From the NCBI GenBank assembly GCA_023389175.1, contig JAEWEW010000315.1:1-40873 (forward strand): a DNA stretch of 40,873 bases, read 5' to 3'. A program made the translations under genes and the position numbers. The notes beneath the pieces are model-generated. The model saw only the letters and a list, made by a program, of their open reading frames with translations, was not told the origin of the DNA and searched no databases. This document shows, piece after piece, positions 39,733 to 40,873 of this stretch; the stretch's first letter is position 1; each line of letters starts with the position of its first letter. This stretch comes from Pseudomonadota bacterium (GTDB lineage Bacteria; Pseudomonadota; Gammaproteobacteria; Burkholderiales; Burkholderiaceae_E).

Positions 39733-40646
39733 CGGACCTCCATGCCCCAGTCCCGCAGCAGCCGGGCCAGCGCATCGACCTCGTCCTGCTGCAGCGCAGG
39801 CGTGCCGGGCGGCCGCACCGGCCCGACATCGACGCCGGTGAGGCGCATGGCCTCCTTCACCACCGTGACATTGCAGCCGTTGCCCTGCATCGCGCGCATG
39901 GCTTCGAACGGCGCGATGCGGCGGACCTGCTCGCGGGCGGCGGCATAGTCGCCGTCCCGCAGGGCATCCCGCACCGCGATGGACAGGGCAGGGAGGAGGT
40001 TCACCAGGCCCGAGGTGAAGCCGGTCGCGCCGGCGGCGCTGAACGGCGCGGCCCAGGTTTCCGCGAGGCCGCAGACCACCAGCACCTCCTGGCGCCGGGC
40101 CACCTCGATCCGGTCGGTGAGGCGGGCGATGTCCGGCGAGGCGTACTTGATGCCGATGATCCGCGGATGCGAGAGCAGCGCCTCGAACTGCTCGCGGGAG
40201 TACGGGTCGTTGCGCAGGTAGAGCACCAGCGGCAGCGGCGACGCGTCGGCGATGCGATGGGTGTAGGCGATGGCGCCCGAGGGCGACTGGAATGGGTCCG
40301 GTGCCTGGTGCAGCATGACCAGGTCCGCGTCGGCCTCTGCCGCGGTGGCGGCCAGGTCGCAGGCATCGGCGAGGGAGCGGCCGATGCCTGCCGTGACCAC
40401 CCGCCGCCCGGCGTTCGCCGTGACCGCGGTGCGGCAGACCGCCCGGATCTCGTCCAGCGTCAGCGCATAGAACTCGCCGGTGTTGCCGCCGGTGACGATG
40501 TTGTCGATGCCGGCCGCGGCGATCGCGTCGACCACCGCCGCGAGGCGATCGTGGTCGACGGCGCCGTCCGCGCCGTAGGGGGTGACATGGACGCCGGAGA
40601 CGCCGGCGAGCGCCGCGACGAGGCGCCGATCGAAGGGTGTGCGCAT
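39729..40646 (-). CDS. Dihydrodipicolinate synthase/N-acetylneuraminate lyase family aldolase
   Basis: A 305-residue class I aldolase or dehydratase. VTGGNTGEFYALTLDE (51-66) corresponds to the pyruvate carboxylate-binding loop, Y143 (LVLYLRND) to the family tyrosine, and K167 (IIGIKYAS) to the Schiff-base lysine. It is unlikely to be the biosynthetic DapA, because it heads a catabolic-looking operon with an Ldh-type dehydrogenase, a Bug protein and an SDR. A role in breaking down a sugar acid or another 2-oxo acid is inferred. Its stop overlaps the next start by 4 bp. Confidence 0.9.
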   Translation of the reverse strand: MRTPFDRRLVAALAGVSGVHVTPYGADGAVDHDRLAAVVDAIAAAGIDNIVTGGNTGEFYALTLDEIRAVCRTAVTANAGRRVVTAGIGRSLADACDLAATAAEADADLVMLHQAPDPFQSPSGAIAYTHRIADASPLPLVLYLRNDPYSREQFEALLSHPRIIGIKYASPDIARLTDRIEVARRQEVLVVCGLAETWAAPFSAAGATGFTSGLVNLLPALSIAVRDALRDGDYAAAREQVRRIAPFEAMRAMQGNGCNVTVVKEAMRLTGVDVGPVRPPGTPALQQDEVDALARLLRDWGMEVR

Positions 40647-40715
40647 CGGCGCGATGCTACGGTCACGCCCGGCGGCCCTGCCATTGAAAGCTCTTCAGGT
40701 GGACGTGAACGAGAT

Positions 40716-40873
40716 TCACGCGAGCCAGGCCCTGTCCGCGAAGACGGCGCCGACGTGCAGCCGCAGCCAGTAGTGGCCCGGGTCGCTCTCCTTGCCGGCA
40801 TGCCAGCACTGCTCGACCACGAAGCGCACCTCGTCCAGCGGCAGCGGACGCTGCACCAGGTTGCGCAGCCCGT
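40716..40873 (-). CDS. C-terminal part of an unrecognised protein (cut by the window edge)
   Basis: The last 51 codons of a minus-strand gene, ending in TGA at 40718-40716. The text LVQRPLPLDEVRFVVEQCWH, then AGKESDPGHYWLRLHVGAVF and ADRAWLA, looks like real protein (mixed polar/hydrophobic, not GC-driven repeats). It lies 69 bp before the DHDPS-like start on the same strand, so it may belong to the same operon. I do not recognise the family. Confidence 0.5.
   Translation of the reverse strand, partial: GLRNLVQRPLPLDEVRFVVEQCWHAGKESDPGHYWLRLHVGAVFADRAWLA

Noticed and set aside
40460..40801. A 113-codon minus-strand frame over the start of the DHDPS-like gene
   Set aside because: Ser/Arg/Pro-rich and out of frame with both the aldolase and the partial gene at the right edge.

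Overview
The window is GC-rich chromosomal DNA from a betaproteobacterium, most likely of the order Burkholderiales. This rests on gene content and order: metK, two lpxL-type acyltransferases, dapF, DUF484, xerC, a CobW GTPase, dksA and hslVU. It is also supported by an SAH riboswitch in front of ahcY, the slt/fau and cca/NDUFA9-like pairings, and an orphan Bug-type solute-binding protein. I see no rRNA, tRNA, CRISPR array, transposase or prophage gene.

Layout. 0.2-9.5 kb: EamA transporter, CCA-adding enzyme, complex I NDUFA9-like protein, soluble lytic transglycosylase (all minus), 5-formyl-THF cyclo-ligase (plus), then a cyclic-di-GMP pair (EAL and a degenerate HD-GYP protein, minus). 9.7-14.2 kb: an activated-methyl-cycle block on the minus strand. 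metK has a long structured leader. It is followed by an SAH riboswitch and the operon ahcY-tlyA-metF. 14.5-19.2 kb: lpxL-like, lpxL-like, dapF, DUF484, xerC (plus). 19.4-26.3 kb: CobW GTPase, dksA, a double-STAS protein, an AbiE-like nucleotidyltransferase with its small partner, hslVU behind a sigma-32-type promoter, and a Doc toxin with a ribbon-helix-helix antitoxin. 26.3-28.9 kb: a BrkB-type membrane protein and two fasciclin-domain genes (minus). 28.9-30.0 kb: a divergent CarH/LitR-like MerR-B12 regulator. 30.0-35.8 kb: one 1941-codon gene fusing maltokinase, malto-oligosyltrehalose trehalohydrolase (TreZ) and 4-alpha-glucanotransferase (MalQ). 35.9-36.9 kb: HicAB and the 3' remnant of what looks like a glycosyltransferase gene. 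36.9-40.6 kb: a tightly coupled operon (DHDPS-family aldolase, Ldh-type dehydrogenase, Bug protein, SDR). The right edge cuts a further minus-strand gene.

How the parts connect. MetK makes SAM, methyltransferases such as TlyA turn it into SAH, AhcY removes SAH, and MetF supplies methyl groups. Placing ahcY-tlyA-metF behind an SAH-sensing RNA lets the toxic by-product induce its own removal. The two fasciclin genes lie behind a near-consensus sigma-70 promoter. TGTCC-A-GGACA palindromes flank that promoter, and it faces the MerR-B12 gene, so light- or cobalamin-dependent control is plausible. Three toxin-type modules (AbiE-like, Doc, HicAB) sit between housekeeping genes; two of them bracket hslVU.

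The most unusual item is the maltokinase-TreZ-MalQ fusion. All three units keep their catalytic residues and the reading frame is uninterrupted. It could act as one enzyme for alpha-glucan, trehalose and maltose-1-phosphate metabolism.
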